From the NCBI RefSeq assembly GCF_014836755.1, contig NZ_JACSQF010000012.1, positions 87,753 through 151,752 on the forward strand: a stretch of DNA of 64,000 bases, in the 5' to 3' direction. Source of the DNA: Oerskovia merdavium. GTDB lineage: Bacteria; Actinomycetota; Actinomycetes; Actinomycetales; Cellulomonadaceae. Positions within the stretch are counted from its first letter, which is position 1; each line of letters opens with the position of its first letter. Both the position numbers and the translations under genes were made by a program. This document shows positions 10,315 to 20,637 of the stretch, piece by piece. Under the pieces are notes generated by a model. That model saw only the letters and a list, made by a program, of their open reading frames with translations, did no database searches and was not told the DNA's origin.

Positions 10315-11391
10315 CTGTACCCGGCCGTGAGGTTGGTGCCAGTTCCGGTTGTCGAAGGGAGGACCTCCGGGCTTAGTGGAGATGTCGAAGTCTTCACAAC
10401 CCGGAGGTCCTCGTGTCCCACGCTAATGCCCGTCTGACCGTTCGCGGCAGGATGTTGATCGTCGAGCGCCGCAGGGATGGTTGGAAGCAGGCCCACATTG
10501 CTGCGGCGATGGGCGTCTCACGCAAGACAGTGCGGCACTGGCTGCACCGATTCGCTACCGAGGGCGAGACCGGCTTGGCTGACCGGTCCTCGCGCCCGCA
10601 CCACAGTCCGACCAGGACGAGCGCCGAGACAGAGGCCAGGGTCGTGGCCCTGCGCCGGGAGCAGCGGCGTGGGCGGGACCAGATCGCGGCCGAGCTCGGC
10701 GTGCCGCCCCGCACGGTCTCTCGGGTCCTGGCGCGCCACCACATGCCGCACCTGGCCGTGCTGGACCCGATGACGGGCGATCGCCTGCGGGCCTCCAAAG
10801 CGACCACCGTGCGCTACGAACGTGACCGGCCGGGCGAACTGGTGCACATGGACGTCAAGAAGCTCGGGCGCATCCCGGACGGCGGCGGGTGGCGAGCCCA
10901 CGGCCGCGGTGCCGAGAACGACAACCGAGACCGCAAGCACGGGACCGGGTATGACTACGTCCACTCACTCGTGGACGACCACTCCAGGCTGGCGTACTCC
11001 GAGATCCTCCCCGACGAGAAGGGCACCACCTGCGCAGAATTCCTGACCCGCGCGATCGGCTACTTCGCCACCCGCGGCATCACCCGGATCGAACGCCTCA
11101 TGACGGACAACGCCTGGGCCTACCGCTGGTCGCTGCGGGATCTGTGCGCCGCCCACGATATCCAGCAGAAGTTCATCAAGCCGCATTGCCCCTGGCAGAA
11201 CGGGAAGGTCGAAAGACTCAACCGCACCCTGGCCACCGAATGGGCCTACCGACAAGTCTTCACCTCGAACGACGAACGGACCGCAGCCCTGGCACCCTGG
11301 CTCGAGTACTACAACACCCGACGTCGCCATCAAGCCCTCGGCGGGCAACCCCCGATCAGCCAGCTGTAACCAACGTCCTGGCCGGGTACAC
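10315..11391 (+). mobile_element. IS481-family insertion sequence
   Basis: About 1.07 kb. Left end TGTACCCGGCC (10316-10326) and right end GGCCGGGTACA (11380-11390) are perfect 11-bp inverted repeats; imperfect matching continues inward (GTTGGT at 10332 against ACCAAC near 11369). The flanks carry a short direct repeat, CTAG or CTAGC (10311-10315 and 11392-11396), that looks like the target duplication. One transposase gene fills the interior. It is inserted between drmB and the methyltransferase gene. Confidence 0.88.
10413..11369 (+). CDS. IS481-family transposase
   Basis: 318 residues from a GTG start. The N-terminal half holds two helix-turn-helix segments (GWKQAHIAAAMGVSRKTVRHW and RDQIAAELGVPPRTVSRVL). 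The C-terminal rve integrase core has the DDE triad: Asp in HMDVKKLG near 146, Asp in LMTDNAWAY near 232, Glu in WQNGKVERLN near 266. The terminal YYNTRRRHQALGG is typical of the family. The frame is intact and both element ends are preserved, so the copy may still be active. Confidence 0.93.
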   Translation: MSHANARLTVRGRMLIVERRRDGWKQAHIAAAMGVSRKTVRHWLHRFATEGETGLADRSSRPHHSPTRTSAETEARVVALRREQRRGRDQIAAELGVPPRTVSRVLARHHMPHLAVLDPMTGDRLRASKATTVRYERDRPGELVHMDVKKLGRIPDGGGWRAHGRGAENDNRDRKHGTGYDYVHSLVDDHSRLAYSEILPDEKGTTCAEFLTRAIGYFATRGITRIERLMTDNAWAYRWSLRDLCAAHDIQQKFIKPHCPWQNGKVERLNRTLATEWAYRQVFTSNDERTAALAPWLEYYNTRRRHQALGGQPPISQL

Positions 11392-11758
11392 CTAGCGCGC
11401 AGGTCACTGCCGCGCTCGGGGCAGCCGTACTAGAAGCACCCCTCGCGGAACACGACGACCTTCGGCCTCGTGAACGCGATCTCGATGCTCGGCGCGCTCG
11501 TCCCGGAACGCATCGAAGGCCTCGAGCGCCCAACAGGCGTCGAGTCATGATCGCCGGCCTTGTATCGCGGCCACCGAACTCACACGACGATTCGCCAAGA
11601 GGATGGATGCCCCAGGGGCGGGCCCAACGAGAGCCACGACCCCTACGGGGCCAGTCACCGAAGAGACCCGTCGCGCTGCGTCGAGAACAGAGCGGCGTTC
11701 GGTGATCTGCGATGTCGTCGCAGGTCAGAGATAGGCCGGCGCACGTTAGGATGGACGG
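11391..11758 (+). other. Gap between IS and methyltransferase with decayed coding sequence
   Basis: No intact gene is visible. One frame, open from 11434 to a TGA at 11548-11550, reads TTTFGLVNAISMLGALVPER..., which looks like the C-terminal end of a real protein that has lost its start. It is plausibly the far half of whatever lay between drmB and the methyltransferase, or of another lost gene. The last 200 bases hold the methyltransferase upstream region; I see no clear -35/-10 pair. Confidence 0.4.
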
Positions 11759-13282
11759 ATGACATCCGAGCGGCCCCTTCGCGCGCCCATCACGGTCCTA
11801 GACCTGTTCGCTGGCTGCGGGGGACTAACCGAGGGCTTCCACCAGTACCGGCATGCGGAGACAGAGGGGCCGGTGTTCCGAAGCGTCGGCGCCGTAGAGT
11901 GGTCGCCCGCCGCCGCGGCCTCGTTCGCGGCGAATTTCGGCCCCTCCTCGAACCGGCAGGGTACGCATGAATCGCCAGAGATCATCTGTCGTGACATCGT
12001 CGGATGGGAACCGATGTGGGTTCCTGGTGAGGTCGACGTTGTGGTCGGCGGGCCTCCATGCCAAGGATTCTCCGGACTGAACCGCGAGAAGGTGCGGGCA
12101 GACCGAAACACCTTGTGGCAGGAGTTCCTCCGAGTCGTCATTGCTCTTCAGCCCAAGGTCTTCGTCATCGAGAACGTCGACAGGTTCCTTCGTTCTGTGG
12201 AGTTCACGGATCTGAAGGTCAGGATCGGGGGTTTGGATCTAACGAACTATCGACTCGTAGACCCAGGCTCGAAGCCCGATGATACCGAGTGGGAGCATGA
12301 TCGCCGCTACCTCCTGAACGCTGCCGACTACGGGGCGCCGCAGGCCCGGCGGCGCGCAATTGTAGTCGGCGTCCGAACGGATGTCGATCTGCGCATTGAC
12401 CTAATGCGATACCCACAGCCCACGCACTCGAGGGAAGCGCTTCAACATGAGGCTGCGCTCGACGGCCTCCAGCTTTCATTCTGTCGCGAACGAGCCTGGG
12501 AGTCCGTAGATGCCCTGTTCGCAGAGACCGCACATATGGAAATCGCAACGGACCTTCCCGGGGTGCCGCGAGGTCCCGTCGAGGGGATAGACGGCATATT
12601 CCCTGGCCCTTTCCTTACGACGGACCTCCACGTCGGGCGCAACCCGGAGGCCATCTCAATATCGCGGTACCGGGCGATCCCACGAAGTGGGAACCGGAAG
12701 GACCTCCGGGGTCGGTACGCCTGTCGTTTCGATGGCGGAGGCGAAGTGATCATTCAGAAGGTCGGTAGCCGACGAGACGGCGAAGGTCGGCTCAGCGTCC
12801 TGGGTGCGCACGTTGTCGTTGACGCCGGGACTGCAACAACGAGACGGATCGCGGTCCTGTCGGTAGAGGCGCCCGAGACCCCGACCGAGCCACGCAGCCG
12901 CCGCAGTAAGTCTGAGTTCTTTCGGGCCGTTGTCAGCGACGGGAAGACCGAGCGCCATGCAGAGCTTGAGTACTTATCGACAGAGGCCTGGGATGCGCAC
13001 GACGCTGGCGCTGGCGACGTCATGGGCCGAATGAGGATCGGCGAGCCGTCTGTGACGATCCGCACCGAGTTTTTCAAGCCCGAGAAGGGCCGCTACCTTC
13101 ACCCAACTGAAGATCGCCCGATTACGCATTACGAGGCCGCGCGACTTCAGGGATTCCCTGATAGTTTTCAGTGGTGCGGGTCAAAGATCGAAATCGCCAA
13201 GCAGATCGGCAACGCCGTTCCTGTCGCACTTGGACGAGTTATTGCCGGTTCGATCTACTCCTATCTTAGACAGGAGGCCTGA
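11759..13282 (+). CDS. C5-cytosine DNA methyltransferase (DrmMII-like)
   Basis: 507 residues with the m5C methyltransferase motifs in order: motif I DLFAGCGGL near 15, catalytic Cys in GGPPCQGFS near 97-105, motif VI ENV near 138, motif VIII QARRRAIVVG near 200, and motif X IGNAVP near 483. The region between VIII and X is long, about 250 residues with a basic, beta-rich stretch, and would carry target recognition. Class-2 DISARM marks host DNA with a C5 methyltransferase, so this is the natural self-marking partner of the drmAB genes upstream, now separated from them by the IS. It could instead belong with the HNH gene downstream. Start: the ATG at 11759 just follows AGGATGGACGG. Confidence 0.88.
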   Translation: MTSERPLRAPITVLDLFAGCGGLTEGFHQYRHAETEGPVFRSVGAVEWSPAAAASFAANFGPSSNRQGTHESPEIICRDIVGWEPMWVPGEVDVVVGGPPCQGFSGLNREKVRADRNTLWQEFLRVVIALQPKVFVIENVDRFLRSVEFTDLKVRIGGLDLTNYRLVDPGSKPDDTEWEHDRRYLLNAADYGAPQARRRAIVVGVRTDVDLRIDLMRYPQPTHSREALQHEAALDGLQLSFCRERAWESVDALFAETAHMEIATDLPGVPRGPVEGIDGIFPGPFLTTDLHVGRNPEAISISRYRAIPRSGNRKDLRGRYACRFDGGGEVIIQKVGSRRDGEGRLSVLGAHVVVDAGTATTRRIAVLSVEAPETPTEPRSRRSKSEFFRAVVSDGKTERHAELEYLSTEAWDAHDAGAGDVMGRMRIGEPSVTIRTEFFKPEKGRYLHPTEDRPITHYEAARLQGFPDSFQWCGSKIEIAKQIGNAVPVALGRVIAGSIYSYLRQEA

Positions 13283-13603
13283 TCGCATCGCAACCGGTCA
13301 GTTGGCTTCCGGTTTTCCGACGAGCACAGGACTCCGCATCTTAGGTAGCGGTTTCAGTGCACCCATATCAAGAGCGTTTACGGTAATTGAACCCTACGGC
13401 TCATGCGCGACGTGGCGCACTATGGCCTCCTCGCTCGGTCTCCGTGGCACCTTGCTGGCGGCAGATCGTGCCAACCTGCAACGGCGTGTCGACCGTGCAC
13501 CCCGGCCAGGTACACGCTCGATTGTGACGGTCCACCGATTCAGAGGCCAGATCTCTATGGCCCAACGTCCGGCAGGAGTCGACGATCTGCCAAGCTGTGC
13601 CGC
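13283..13603 (+). other. 321-bp gap between methyltransferase and HNH gene
   Basis: Open frames cross it but none looks like protein by composition; the frame leading into the HNH gene is Arg/Ser/Pro-rich up to the ATG at 13604. It probably carries the promoter of the HNH-SIR2 pair. I could not pick a convincing promoter or terminator. Confidence 0.4.
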
Positions 13604-14638
13604 ATGGAGAGCAACTCAGCCCGGCGGGCATGGCTACTCATGGCCGCAGGCGACAACCGCGGACATGGCGGCAACGCTGGATATGACGACCAGTACGACG
13701 CCTACTACTCGTGGGACAGCAAGGTTCCGAATCATCGGAACCTTCGCACCGGTGACCCCATCGCTCTCTGGGACAAGGAGCGGCTCCTCGGGGTCTCCGT
13801 GATCGAGGAGATCGAGACACGACGCGGCCCGAAGGTCTTGAATCGTTGCCCAGCGTGCCACAAGACTCGCATCCATGAGCGCACGACGGTCGAGCCACGA
13901 TGGCGATGCTCGAAGTGCTTTCACGAGTTCCCCACTCCTGACGTGACAGTCGTAGAGGTGGACCAGTACGTAGCGCGATACGACGCCGCCTGGACGTCGC
14001 TCCACGGTCTCCTGCGGAAGGACGAGATCAGGTCGGTCCAAATGAACGCCATTGACATCAACGCGATGCGCCCACTGGACTGGGCTGCCTTCAGTGAAGT
14101 ACTCACCGTCAAGGACGCGGCTCGGGCAGTCGAACGTGTAGCTGCACGGATCGAGTTGTCGTGGCTGCCGCCATCTGGTCCACGGGTTGACATGCCTCAG
14201 GGCTTCAGCCACACGCTCGTCCGAGTGCGTAGAGGTCAGCAACAGTTCAGAGAGAAGACGCTCGCTGCCCAGGGGAGCGTGTGCGCGTTCACCGGTGCCG
14301 CACCTCAGCGTGTCCTAGAGGCTGGACACCTCTACAGTTACGCACAGATAGGAACGCACTTTGAGCATGGTGGCCTGATGCTGCGGCGAGACGTTCACCG
14401 CCTTTTCGACGACGGACTGATAGCAGTGGACCCCTCACGCCTTCGAATCGACGTCGGGTCGGAGCTCACCCAGTTCCCGCAGTACGCCAGGCTGCACGAC
14501 GAACACCTGAACGTGGCACTGAGAGACGAGCAGGTGGACTGGTTGGGCAAGCACTGGGAGGAACACCGGGCCCCCATGGCTCCGGCGCCGATCGAACGTC
14601 ACCGTTCTCTCACAGCGCCATCGGTCGAGACCCCATGA
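13604..14638 (+). CDS. HNH endonuclease with EVE/PUA-like N-terminus and zinc ribbon
   Basis: About 344 residues. N-terminal 1-75 (RAWLLMAAG ... YYSWDSKVPNHRNLRTGD, then ALWDKERLLGVSVIEEI) resembles EVE/ASCH-type PUA-fold modules that bind modified bases; this is my reading, not a search result. A zinc ribbon follows: CPAC and CSKC near 83-106. The C-terminal HNH domain has CAFTG near 227, EAGHLYSYA near 239, and RRDVHRLFDDGLIAVDP near 260. Together these suggest a modification-dependent restriction enzyme. The ATG at 13604 is preferred because upstream codons do not look coding; 13640 is a possible alternative. The last four bases form an ATGA overlap with the macro-SIR2 gene, so both are co-translated. 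Confidence 0.78.
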   Translation: MESNSARRAWLLMAAGDNRGHGGNAGYDDQYDAYYSWDSKVPNHRNLRTGDPIALWDKERLLGVSVIEEIETRRGPKVLNRCPACHKTRIHERTTVEPRWRCSKCFHEFPTPDVTVVEVDQYVARYDAAWTSLHGLLRKDEIRSVQMNAIDINAMRPLDWAAFSEVLTVKDAARAVERVAARIELSWLPPSGPRVDMPQGFSHTLVRVRRGQQQFREKTLAAQGSVCAFTGAAPQRVLEAGHLYSYAQIGTHFEHGGLMLRRDVHRLFDDGLIAVDPSRLRIDVGSELTQFPQYARLHDEHLNVALRDEQVDWLGKHWEEHRAPMAPAPIERHRSLTAPSVETP

Positions 14639-16320
14639 CCCCCGGCCACCTCTTCGTCCTCAACGGCCGCCTCGAGGCTCTCGGCGCGGACGCCGTCGTC
14701 ATCTCGACGGACTCGCGCTTCAGCATCGGCGATCACTGGCGTCCGGCCGCGGGCCTGGGCGCCCGCGAGGACTGGGCCAGCCTCCGTCCGGACGGCTGGC
14801 AGCGCGGCTCCGCGCTCCCGGCGAGCCGCCAGCCTCGGCCCGACCGCCAGGTCTGGTTCCTCGACGCGATCGGCGCGACGCCCGACGAGGTCGGGCGCGC
14901 TGCTGCGCGTGCCATCGAGCAGATCGCACGGACGGGCACAGAGCGCCTGCACGCCACCGCCCACGCGGCAGGCCGGGACCTGCCCCTGGTCGCGATCCCG
15001 GTCCTCGGCACAGCGGGCGGCGGTCACGACCTCGAACGAGGCCTGGTCATCGACTCCCTCCTCGCCCACCTCACAGCAGCCGCCGGCGAGCACGGGGTCG
15101 ACGTCGCGCTCGTCGCGTCGAGCCGGTCCGACTACTCGGCGCTCCAGCACCGCCGCAGGGTCGCAGGGCGGCGTGCGCCCCTGACCGAGAAGCTTGAGGC
15201 CAGCGCGCGCAAGCTCGGCGACCGCGCAGCCCGCGGCGACCTCGCCCTCTTCTTCGGCGCCGGCGTGAGCATCGCCGCAGGCCTGCCCTCGTGGGGTGCG
15301 CTCCTGGAGAAGCTCGTGGAGGCGATGGGTCTCGACATCACGCCCGAGGACCTCAAGGGTCTCGGTTCGCTCGAGCAGGCCGAGCTCCTGCAGGTCACGT
15401 TGGCCAAACGGTCGGGTCGGCACGACGAGGCTGCGCGTCGCGACAGCCAGGAGCAGCTGGGCCGCCAGGTCGCGTCGATCCTCGCCAGGGACGACCTCCG
15501 CCCGAGCCTTGCCCACTGCCTGCTCGCGGGCATGCGTATCCCCGAGGCGGTGACCACGAACTACGATCACCTCTACGAGGAGGCGGTCGCGGCGTCGTCG
15601 GGCCTTCCTGCCGACCAGCACGACCGCGCGATCTCGACGCTCCCCTGGGACCCCACCGACGCCGCGCGCCCGTGGGTCCTCAAGATGCACGGGGACGTCG
15701 ACCGCCCGGCGACGATCGTGCTCTCCCGCAGCTCGTTCGTCCGCTACGACACCCGCTGGAAGCCCGTCGGCTCGCTCGTGCAGTCGCTCATGATGACCAA
15801 GCACCTCCTCGTCGTGGGCGCCTCGATGACGGACGACAACCTGCTCCGCTTCGCCTACGAGGTCGCCGGGCTCCGTGAGGAGCTCGTCGCGGCGGGTGCG
15901 CCCGGCGGGCCGGGGAGCGAGATCGGGACGGTCGTCCACCTGGCCGACGACGTGGCCTTCAGCCGGCTCTGGGAGGGTCGTTTCGACGTCGTCGTCGCGT
16001 CCCCTCCCCTGCCCGACGACGGCGCTCCCGCCCACGCGACCACCTCACGTGGGGAGAAGGAGGCCGAGGCTGCGCGTCGGCGTCGGGCCGCGCGGGGCCT
16101 GACCGTCTTCCTGGACACCGTGGCGATGCACTCCGAGCGGGACGCCCCGCACCTGCTCGACGACCGCTATCTCCCAGCGGACCCCGACGAGGCCGGGCTC
16201 GTGCGGCGGCTTCGCGAGGACGCGCACGCCGTGCGGCAGCGTGCGGACGTCGGTGGCGACCGGAGCGCAGGATGGCGCGAGCTCGCGGAGGCGCTGGAGC
16301 GGTTCGGGACCGCGACCTAG
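14635..16320 (+). CDS. Macro domain-SIR2 fusion protein, putative NADase effector
   Basis: 561 residues. The SIR2 core is clear: FFGAGVSIAAGLPSW near 206, TTNYDHLYEEA near 306, KMHGD near 350, and VVGASMTDDN near 395. Residues 1-185 look like a macro-type ADP-ribose-binding domain: GADAVVISTD near 18 and IPVLGTAGGGHDLERG near 122. SIR2 domains in defence proteins degrade NAD+ and cause abortive infection; macro domains bind ADP-ribose-derived ligands. A single protein with both could sense and deplete such metabolites, which is inference. The gene starts inside the HNH stop (ATGA). From here on the DNA is visibly more GC-rich than the genes before it. The C-terminal 110 residues match nothing I recognise. 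Confidence 0.8.
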   Translation: MTPGHLFVLNGRLEALGADAVVISTDSRFSIGDHWRPAAGLGAREDWASLRPDGWQRGSALPASRQPRPDRQVWFLDAIGATPDEVGRAAARAIEQIARTGTERLHATAHAAGRDLPLVAIPVLGTAGGGHDLERGLVIDSLLAHLTAAAGEHGVDVALVASSRSDYSALQHRRRVAGRRAPLTEKLEASARKLGDRAARGDLALFFGAGVSIAAGLPSWGALLEKLVEAMGLDITPEDLKGLGSLEQAELLQVTLAKRSGRHDEAARRDSQEQLGRQVASILARDDLRPSLAHCLLAGMRIPEAVTTNYDHLYEEAVAASSGLPADQHDRAISTLPWDPTDAARPWVLKMHGDVDRPATIVLSRSSFVRYDTRWKPVGSLVQSLMMTKHLLVVGASMTDDNLLRFAYEVAGLREELVAAGAPGGPGSEIGTVVHLADDVAFSRLWEGRFDVVVASPPLPDDGAPAHATTSRGEKEAEAARRRRAARGLTVFLDTVAMHSERDAPHLLDDRYLPADPDEAGLVRRLREDAHAVRQRADVGGDRSAGWRELAEALERFGTAT

Positions 16321-16430
16321 TACTGGTCCTGCCAACGACCCGACAGATGCGCCGAAGGTCGGGAGCTGGGTCTATGTTGTCGGTCGGGTCCGGTCGCCGG
16401 AGCCCTTCAGCACCACAGGAGGTTCGCACC

Positions 16431-18061
<1,631 letters not shown>

Positions 18062-18249
18062 AACGGCCCGCAGTAGGGCAGTAGGGAGCTAGTCGCCTAC
18101 GGCCCAGGTGTGTGGCGAACGGGAACCCTCAGTGACATACCCGAGGCATGGACGACGAGGCTCGGAACGAGGACTTCACCCCCTCGCCCCTCCCCTCCGT
18201 GTCACGGCTCCCGCTACGGTGGCAGCGCCACCCGCCGACGAGGAGATCG

Positions 18250-20637
18250 ATGTCCGCCACCAGGGTTCCCTACCCCACTGCTCGCCCGATCTACGAGGCC
18301 GCAGCGCGGTGGCGCGATGTCGCACTGCTGGACGACCGGTCACTGTTCTCGGACGGCCCGGGATCGACGCTCGCCGACGGCGAGGCACTCATCAGGGACT
18401 TCGTCGAGAGCCCCGACACGGGCTCGGGCACCTTCATGGCCAAGCTGCGTTCTCAGCTCGCCTCGTCGCCGACGAGTGCCGTGCAGCTGGCCGCGGAGAT
18501 CCTCTACGTCCACCTGCTCATCGCGAGCCCGGAGGCGGTGACGGGGCAGAAGAAGCGCGCGATCGTCCGCGAGATCCTCGAGACCCGGGACGGAACCGCG
18601 CCTCTGCCCGACGACCTCGGTCTGACGCTCGACAGCGGCCTCGTCCGCGCGGGGACGGCGTACGGCACCTACCGGTGGAAGCTCTTCGCGTTCCTCGTCG
18701 AGGCGTTCGTCGCTCTCAAACGACTTCCGCTCGACGTCCGGCGTCGGGTCCTCGAGTCCCCCGACGAGCTGGTCGCCCTGCTCGACACCCTCGACGACTC
18801 CGAGGGCGGCCAGATCCAGAAGTTCGCGCTCGAGCACCTCCTCCTGCCCGACGTCTTCCCGCCGAACACCAGTCGGTCCGCCCGCCAGGCGATCGTCTCG
18901 ATCTGGGGCACGGACGACGACGGCGCACCTGAGGCCTTGCAGGTCGCACGAATATCTCGGCGTCTGGCCGAGGACGCGGGGGCTCCGGACTCCTTCGTGG
19001 ACCTGTGGCGCGCCCCCTACCTGTGGCAGTGGTCGGCTCCGACCGACGCGTTCGAGCGTGCTGGTGCCTGGTTCCGGTGGTTCTCTGACCGCGTGGAGCT
19101 CGACACCGAGGAGCGGAAGTACAAGCTCGAGGCCGCCGCCGAGATCCAGGACGTGCGCTCAGCGTTGCTCGGCGGAGAGGAGTGGCTCGTCGGGCTCAAA
19201 CGCCTGGTCCGCCGCACCAATCTCGTCAACTACCGGGCGGCCGAGGACCTCGTCACGTGGGCCGAGGCCGCGCCCGACGACGCGGCGAGGACCCTCCGAG
19301 CACTCTGGACCCTCGATCGGGACGGCGCCCTGGACGGGTTCGCGGCATCCCTGCCTCCGGACGTCCTCGATCAGCGCGGGTCACGCCTCAGCGTCTCGTC
19401 CTTCCTCCGCATGGCCGTCGACGCCGAGGCCGAGCCGGTCTGGAGGTCTCGGTACGTCGCCGACTTCATCAAGGTCACGGGCTACTACCGCCCGGCCGCG
19501 CACGCTCCCGACAGCGAGGTCTTCGACGCTTTCCTGGGCCTGCTCGACCTCGTGACGGAGATCGCCCCGCGCCACGGGGTGGAGCTGCGCGACCGCCTCG
19601 ACGCCCAGGGACTTCTCTGGGCGACCTTGACGATGGAGCCCACGGAGTCCTGGTCCGACGAAGAGCGGAACGCGGTCGCGGAGTGGCGCAAGACCGGGAA
19701 GGGGACTCCGCCAGCTGGGGCACAGCACGCAGTTCCCGCCCTCGAGCCCGCGAGCGCCGAGCTCAGCGCTGACGTCTCGCTCGACGAGCTCGCTGCGTCG
19801 CTCTACCTCGAGGCAGGGTTCGTCGAGACGATCCGTGACCTGGTCCTGGACCGACGCCAGGTGATCTTCACCGGCAACCCGGGCACGGGCAAGACCTTCG
19901 TGGCGCGCAGGCTCGCGGCATGGATCGCAGGCGACCCCGACAGAGTGCACCTCGTCCAGCTCCACCCGTCCTACTCCTACGAGGACTTCGTCGAGGGCTA
20001 TCGGCCGTCGGCCGACGGCGGCTTCACGCTCCGAGGCGGCCCCCTGCGGACGGTCGCCGAGCGCGCCGCGGCCGACCCGGATCACACGTACGTCCTGCTC
20101 GTCGACGAGCTCAACCGAGGCAACGTGGCGCGCGTGTTCGGCGAGCTGTACTTCCTGCTGGAGTACCGCGAGGACTCGGTGCGACTCATGTACTCGGGCG
20201 AGGAGTTCTCCCTCCCGAAGAACCTCCTGCTCATCGGCACCATGAACAGCGCGGACCGTTCGATCGCGCTCCTCGACTCGGCGCTGCGACGCCGCTTCTC
20301 CTTCGTCGACTTCGACCCGGTCACGGGCCCGGTCGCCCAGGTCCTGCCCGGCTACCTCGCTGCCCGCCATCCTCGCCTCCAGTGGGTGGCCGACGCGATC
20401 GTGCGGGCGAACTCACTCGTCGACGACCCGCTCGCGGCGATCGGGCCGAGCCACTTCCTGCGGGAGGACCTCGACGACCGCCTGGTCGAGCGCATCTGGG
20501 CGTACGACGTCCTCCCCACGCTGCGTGAGCACCTCTACGGGCGTCCGGACGTCCTCGCGCGGCTCTCGCTCGATGCGCTCCGACCGGTGGCGGCGTACCT
20601 CGAGACCGACCAGGCGGATGACGACGGTGCCGCCTGA
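18250..20637 (+). CDS. mcrB: McrB-type AAA+ NTPase of McrBC restriction system
   Basis: 795 residues from the ATG at 18250, chosen over 18148 because GAGGAG lies just upstream and the extra N-terminus is Pro/Arg-rich. The C-terminal motor has Walker A GNPGTGKT near 542, the McrB-typical HPSYSYEDFVEGYRP shortly after, Walker B LLVDELNRGN near 616, sensor TMNSADRS near 664, and an Arg-rich ALRRRFSF near 678. McrB hydrolyses GTP and drives cleavage by McrC. The first 500 residues form a long helical domain, not the small DUF3578 methylcytosine reader of E. coli McrB, so target recognition may differ. It overlaps mcrC by 20 bases. Confidence 0.88.
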   Translation: MSATRVPYPTARPIYEAAARWRDVALLDDRSLFSDGPGSTLADGEALIRDFVESPDTGSGTFMAKLRSQLASSPTSAVQLAAEILYVHLLIASPEAVTGQKKRAIVREILETRDGTAPLPDDLGLTLDSGLVRAGTAYGTYRWKLFAFLVEAFVALKRLPLDVRRRVLESPDELVALLDTLDDSEGGQIQKFALEHLLLPDVFPPNTSRSARQAIVSIWGTDDDGAPEALQVARISRRLAEDAGAPDSFVDLWRAPYLWQWSAPTDAFERAGAWFRWFSDRVELDTEERKYKLEAAAEIQDVRSALLGGEEWLVGLKRLVRRTNLVNYRAAEDLVTWAEAAPDDAARTLRALWTLDRDGALDGFAASLPPDVLDQRGSRLSVSSFLRMAVDAEAEPVWRSRYVADFIKVTGYYRPAAHAPDSEVFDAFLGLLDLVTEIAPRHGVELRDRLDAQGLLWATLTMEPTESWSDEERNAVAEWRKTGKGTPPAGAQHAVPALEPASAELSADVSLDELAASLYLEAGFVETIRDLVLDRRQVIFTGNPGTGKTFVARRLAAWIAGDPDRVHLVQLHPSYSYEDFVEGYRPSADGGFTLRGGPLRTVAERAAADPDHTYVLLVDELNRGNVARVFGELYFLLEYREDSVRLMYSGEEFSLPKNLLLIGTMNSADRSIALLDSALRRRFSFVDFDPVTGPVAQVLPGYLAARHPRLQWVADAIVRANSLVDDPLAAIGPSHFLREDLDDRLVERIWAYDVLPTLREHLYGRPDVLARLSLDALRPVAAYLETDQADDDGAA

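Noticed and set aside
12436..12447. AAGCGCTTCA match to the mannan operator
   Set aside because: Lies inside the methyltransferase coding sequence, far from the locus; chance match.
14599..16035. Minus-strand 478-codon frame opposite the SIR2 gene
   Set aside because: Shadow frame with no motif; the + strand has clear SIR2 signatures.
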